This document shows, in pieces, positions 7,047 through 9,417 of a stretch of 9,417 nt of DNA. The stretch lies in contig PMZS01000398.1 of NCBI GenBank assembly GCA_003170115.1, forward strand, positions 1-9,417, given 5' to 3'. Made by a program: the position numbers and the translations under genes. Source of the DNA: Spirochaetaceae bacterium. GTDB lineage: Bacteria > Spirochaetota > Spirochaetia > SZUA-6 > Fen-1364. The notes beneath the pieces were generated by a model, which saw only the letters and a program-made list of their open reading frames with translations, did no database searches and was not told the DNA's origin. Each line of letters opens with the position of its first letter. Positions within the stretch are counted from its first letter, which is position 1.

Positions 7047-8698
7047 TAGCCGTCGGACTTCGCGATGTTCTGGTCTTTCTTGTACAGGTCGTTGTACAGG
7101 AAACCGCGGTTTCGAAGGCTGTCCTTGATGTGCTGTGGAAAGGGCATCATGCGCCAGAAGATGCCGCGCACGTCCTTGTCCAGCTTCTGCATCCCCTGGC
7201 TTTCCTTGTTGATCCAGAGGGCGTAGTCCCGGATGAAGTACTCCCGCACGTCGCCGCGCAGCTTGTGCTCGGTGAACCACTGGTAGTACTTCCCGGTGAT
7301 CCCCTCTTCCATCCAGTAGTACTGTGCCTTTTCCTTGGCGACCTGCCAGCGCAGATCAGCCATCGCGGTCATGACGGCCACCGGAAGGCTTTTGGGGAAC
7401 ATGGGGATGGCCACACGGCCCCGGCTGGTCGCCCGGTTGAACTTCTCGAATGGCTCCCAGCAGGTCCCGGAATCCCCGTAGCTGGCCAGGAGAATGATAT
7501 TCGGGACGATGCGGGTGGTCTGGGACTTGTACACGCGGTTGAAAAGCCCGGGATCCAGGGCTTCCACCTGCGCCATCTCGCGGATCACGTTTTCCCTCGT
7601 GCCTATCTCCCGGATTATTGGTCTCACAAACTGGGAGAGAAAGATCGGGAAGTGGTTGCCCTGCCGGCCGCAGCACAGCTTCGCCATCTGGCGCAGGCTC
7701 ATGTACTCCCCGACCACCGACTTCTGATCGACCATGCTGTCGGCGCCGATGCCCTCCGACTTCCTTCCCAGCGATTCCAGCTCCTTGTCAAGAGAACCGA
7801 GGGTGGCGTACGAGGAGGCGATCTGTCCGTCCAGGGCGGAGAGCTGGCGGAGCTGCTCCTGCACTTGAAAGAGGGCCGACTTCTGGCTCGCGTTGAAGCA
7901 GGCCTTCAGGCCGCCGTAGTCCTCGTTCCTCTCGTGCCGGATCAGGATGTCCACCTGCCCTTTCAGCTGGGCTTCACGCTCTTCCATCTGGGAGATCTTG
8001 GCCTTCAGGATGGTGACCTCGCTGTCCCGCTGGCCCTTTTTTTTCTCCACGGCGTCCAGGATCTTCTGTCCGGTGTCCTTGTTCTTCGTCTTCACCTCGT
8101 CGGTCGTGGAAGGCCGGACCAGTCCCTTGGAAATGCGCTCCAGCCATTCGTCAGCGTAGTAGACCGGTTCGCCCGTCGTGTTCTCGTAGACGATCCGGGA
8201 TATCAGATCCTGGAGCTCGGCGGAGAGAAAGCCGGGGGAGAGGATGCCGAAGCGCAGAAGGAGCCGCTTCGGCATGATGAGCTCCCGGCCGGCCCGGTAG
8301 GCGACCCTGGAGCCCAGCTCCCAGAAGGCTGAAATGAGCTGGGCCCGGTATTTCGATTTCTCCTCGGGGTCCTCGGCTTTCATGTACTTGCCCAGGAGGT
8401 CGTGAACACGCGTGCCCTCTTCGCCTTCCCCGGTGAGAACCTTCTTGTAGAAGTCCTTGTCCTGGAAGAAGGGCTTGGGGTCCTCCTGGATCTTGATGAT
8501 CGTGGGAAAACGAGCCTTGGTCGTGTCGATCTCTTCGATCTGCCTGGGCCGGGGCTTTTCGTCCGAAAAAAGGGTGTGGAAATCGGGCTCACCGGACGGC
8601 GCGGGCTCGGAAACGGGCTCCGCCTCTTCTATGTCGAGAAGCTCGGCGATGTCAGGATCGAGTCCGTTCTGAGCTGGTGCTTCTTTTCCGTTGTCCAT
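7043..8698 (-). CDS. Uncharacterised 551-residue cytoplasmic coiled-coil protein
   Basis: I do not recognise this protein. It has no signal peptide or membrane segment. Residues 1-60 are acidic and proline-rich, probably disordered (DIAELLDIEEAEPVSEPAPS). Residues about 75-200 form a mixed helical region (PFFQDKDFYKKVL, SAFWELGSRVAYRAGRELI). Residues 211-258 and roughly 272-315 look like coiled coil with regular hydrophobic spacing. Residues about 330-551 are a globular domain rich in aromatics and charged residues (LCCGRQGNHF, SYGDSGTCWEPFEKFNRA, IPMFPKSLPVAVMTAMADLRW, QYYWMEEGITGKYYQWF). There is a CC pair at 342-343 but no metal, ATPase or protease motif I can name. Coding is supported by GC-rich third positions and an uninterrupted frame. 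The ATG is 10 nt from the 3' end of tRNA-Ala and has no Shine-Dalgarno. It may be a lineage-restricted family, possibly with a structural or scaffold role. Confidence 0.85.
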   Translation of the reverse strand: MDNGKEAPAQNGLDPDIAELLDIEEAEPVSEPAPSGEPDFHTLFSDEKPRPRQIEEIDTTKARFPTIIKIQEDPKPFFQDKDFYKKVLTGEGEEGTRVHDLLGKYMKAEDPEEKSKYRAQLISAFWELGSRVAYRAGRELIMPKRLLLRFGILSPGFLSAELQDLISRIVYENTTGEPVYYADEWLERISKGLVRPSTTDEVKTKNKDTGQKILDAVEKKKGQRDSEVTILKAKISQMEEREAQLKGQVDILIRHERNEDYGGLKACFNASQKSALFQVQEQLRQLSALDGQIASSYATLGSLDKELESLGRKSEGIGADSMVDQKSVVGEYMSLRQMAKLCCGRQGNHFPIFLSQFVRPIIREIGTRENVIREMAQVEALDPGLFNRVYKSQTTRIVPNIILLASYGDSGTCWEPFEKFNRATSRGRVAIPMFPKSLPVAVMTAMADLRWQVAKEKAQYYWMEEGITGKYYQWFTEHKLRGDVREYFIRDYALWINKESQGMQKLDKDVRGIFWRMMPFPQHIKDSLRNRGFLYNDLYKKDQNIAKSDGY

Positions 8699-8708
8699 CA
8701 GGTTTTAC

Positions 8709-8782
8709 TGGAGGCGACGGGAATTGAACCCACGACCTCTTGAATGCCATTCAAGCGCTCTAGCCAACTGAGCTACGCCCCC
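8709..8782 (-). tRNA. tRNA-Ala, anticodon GGC
   Basis: Full cloverleaf on the minus strand, 74 nt including the discriminator A. The acceptor GGGGGCG pairs with CGCCTCC (one G-U). The D-stem is GCTC/GAGC with loop AGTTGGCTA. The anticodon stem CTTGA/TCAAG closes the 7-nt loop ATGGCAT, giving anticodon GGC, which reads Ala codons GCC and GCU. The variable loop is AGGTC, and the T-arm GTGGG/CCCGT (two wobbles) carries loop TTCAATT. The CCA end is not encoded (GTA follows the discriminator), so it must be added by nucleotidyltransferase. The next gene's ATG is only 10 nt downstream. Confidence 0.95.
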
Positions 8783-8796
8783 CGCGAACACGGAGT

Positions 8797-8825
8797 ATAA
8801 TAGGGAGGGCCCCCCGTGATGTCAA
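8797..8825 (-). promoter_or_regulatory. Sigma-70 promoter of tRNA-Ala (and probably the downstream gene)
   Basis: On the minus strand a perfect -35 TTGACA (8820-8825) is followed after exactly 17 nt by TATTAT (8797-8802; 5 of 6 to TATAAT). The start site would fall about 5-10 nt before the tRNA 5' end. No other promoter is seen between the tRNA and the 551-residue gene, so this one likely drives both. The -35 abuts the repeat cluster. Confidence 0.75.
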
Positions 8826-8834
8826 GGCGGAGAC

Positions 8835-8915
8835 GACGCGCCAGCGGCGCATTCAAGGCAGCGACGCGCCAGCGGCGCATTCAAGGCAGCGACGCGCCAG
8901 CGGCGCATTCAAGGC
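8835..8915. repeat. Three tandem 28-bp hairpin repeats between purQ and tRNA-Ala
   Basis: Units at 8835-8862 and 8863-8890 are identical over 28 bp, and the third copy (8891-8915) is identical for its first 25 bp before diverging. Each holds GCGCC-AGC-GGCGC, a 5-bp all-GC hairpin with a 3-nt loop, followed by ATTCAAGGC. The purQ stop (8909-8911) lies in the third unit, so in the purQ mRNA the hairpins form a tandem series directly after the stop. No U-tract follows, so this is not a classical Rho-independent terminator. It may act as a REP-like 3' stabiliser or pausing element. Confidence 0.9.
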
Positions 8916-9417
8916 TGTATCTGCGACGCGGCGCTGATCCCGTTGGCAAATATCCGCAGACCCTCCCCCTCCGTGAGAGAGCGGGCGGTCCAGTCAGGGT
9001 GATTCTCCGCATGGATGAAGGCTTCAGGATGCGGCATGAGCCCGAACACCCTGCCCGTGGAATCGCAGATCCCGGCGACATGCCCTTCCGAGCCGTTCGG
9101 GTCCTCCGGATATTCCGGCCCCCTCCCCGAGGTCGATGCATAGCGGAGGGCGATCATCCCGCGGGCAGAAAGCTCATCGAGAAGCCCGGGAGACCGGGTG
9201 ACGAACCTTCCTTCGCCGTGGCGAACGGGCAGATCCATCTGGCGGAGCCCGCGGGTCCACACGCAGCGCGAGCCCTGCTCGAAGCTGACCCTGACCCAGC
9301 GGTCCTCGTACTTCCCCGAATCGTTGTGGATGAGAGACACCTCCTGGCCCGTCGTGCCCGAGAGGTTCGGCAGGACGCCCATCTTCACCAGGACCTGGAA
9401 CCCGTTGCAGATTCCCA
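8909..9417 (-). CDS. purQ: Phosphoribosylformylglycinamidine synthase glutaminase subunit (PurQ), 5' end outside window
   Basis: Class I glutamine amidotransferase that supplies ammonia for converting FGAR to FGAM in purine synthesis, partnering with the synthetase PurL. The visible 169 codons are the C-terminal part. The nucleophile elbow GICNGFQ has its Cys codon at 9407-9409. The other catalytic residues lie in GRVFGLMPHPEAF (His-Glu of the triad), preceded by the PNGSEGHVAGI segment. The text after the triad (AFIHAENHPDWT) fits the longer, roughly 260-residue PurQ rather than the large fused E. coli PurL form, but fusion to PurL cannot be excluded because the N-terminus is missing. The ATG at 9388 lies downstream of the nucleophile and is not the real start. 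The stop codon falls in the outermost 28-bp repeat, so the last residues (SQIQP) border repeat DNA. Confidence 0.92.
   Translation of the reverse strand, partial: GICNGFQVLVKMGVLPNLSGTTGQEVSLIHNDSGKYEDRWVRVSFEQGSRCVWTRGLRQMDLPVRHGEGRFVTRSPGLLDELSARGMIALRYASTSGRGPEYPEDPNGSEGHVAGICDSTGRVFGLMPHPEAFIHAENHPDWTARSLTEGEGLRIFANGISAASQIQP

Noticed and set aside
6803..8332. A 509-codon plus-strand open frame antisense to the 551-residue gene and running out of the nitroreductase
   Set aside because: It overlaps the nitroreductase 3' half in another frame, has no RBS, and its Leu/His/Val-rich translation looks like the mirror of the coiled-coil gene. The minus-strand frame has the better coding character.
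8740..8756. Shared GCATTCAAG between the tRNA-Ala anticodon arm and the nearby 28-bp repeats, suggesting the repeats derive from the tRNA
   Set aside because: Only nine bases match and the flanks differ. No attachment-site-like duplication of the tRNA 3' end is present, so chance is the simpler explanation.
8835..8915. CRISPR array
   Set aside because: The three repeats are directly tandem with no spacers, and no cas genes are present.

Overview
This window looks like part of a Gram-negative bacterial chromosome, most probably from a spirochaete-like lineage. That assignment rests on recall rather than a search. The signal peptidase II has the form I associate with spirochaetes (NPAIAFSIG, RIFRPDGVVDF, a long insert before the second catalytic Asp). 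It overlaps a small two-helix membrane protein of the kind often annotated 'leader peptide processing enzyme' in spirochaete genomes. Most of the window is GC-rich (sampled rows roughly 52-70%), but the leftmost ~1.7 kb is clearly lower (sampled rows 40-48%).

Left half (1-4834, all minus strand): a tightly packed electron-transfer operon, read from 4834 leftwards. It holds an acyl-CoA dehydrogenase, etfB, etfA with a fused N-terminal two-[4Fe-4S] ferredoxin domain, and a membrane-anchored Fe-S oxidoreductase that runs off the left edge. The simplest reading is that the dehydrogenase oxidises an acyl-CoA, the ETF collects the electrons, and the Fe-S membrane protein (resembling the ETF:menaquinone oxidoreductase, EMO, family) delivers them to the quinone pool, or runs the reverse path. 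Base composition changes sharply inside the 3' end of etfA, so the Fe-S gene may have a different origin from the rest of the operon.

Middle (4950-7046, plus strand): a divergent four-gene run. It holds a NIF3/DUF34 dinuclear-metal protein, lspA (abutting), a small membrane protein (4-nt overlap with lspA) and a nitroreductase-family flavoprotein. Its stop codon interlocks with that of the next, convergent gene through a shared CTAG.

Right part (7043-9417, minus strand): a 551-residue cytoplasmic coiled-coil protein that I do not recognise. It starts only 10 nt after the 3' end of a tRNA-Ala(GGC) gene, which has a near-consensus sigma-70 promoter. Upstream of that promoter lie three tandem copies of a 28-bp hairpin-forming repeat, and the outermost copy contains the stop codon of purQ. 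purQ encodes the glutaminase subunit of FGAM synthase and is cut by the right edge.

No mobile element, CRISPR array or dedicated defence system is visible. The points most worth a second look are the composition break in etfA, the tRNA acting as leader of the unknown gene, the repeat cluster, and the ferredoxin-fused ETF paired with an EMO-like protein.
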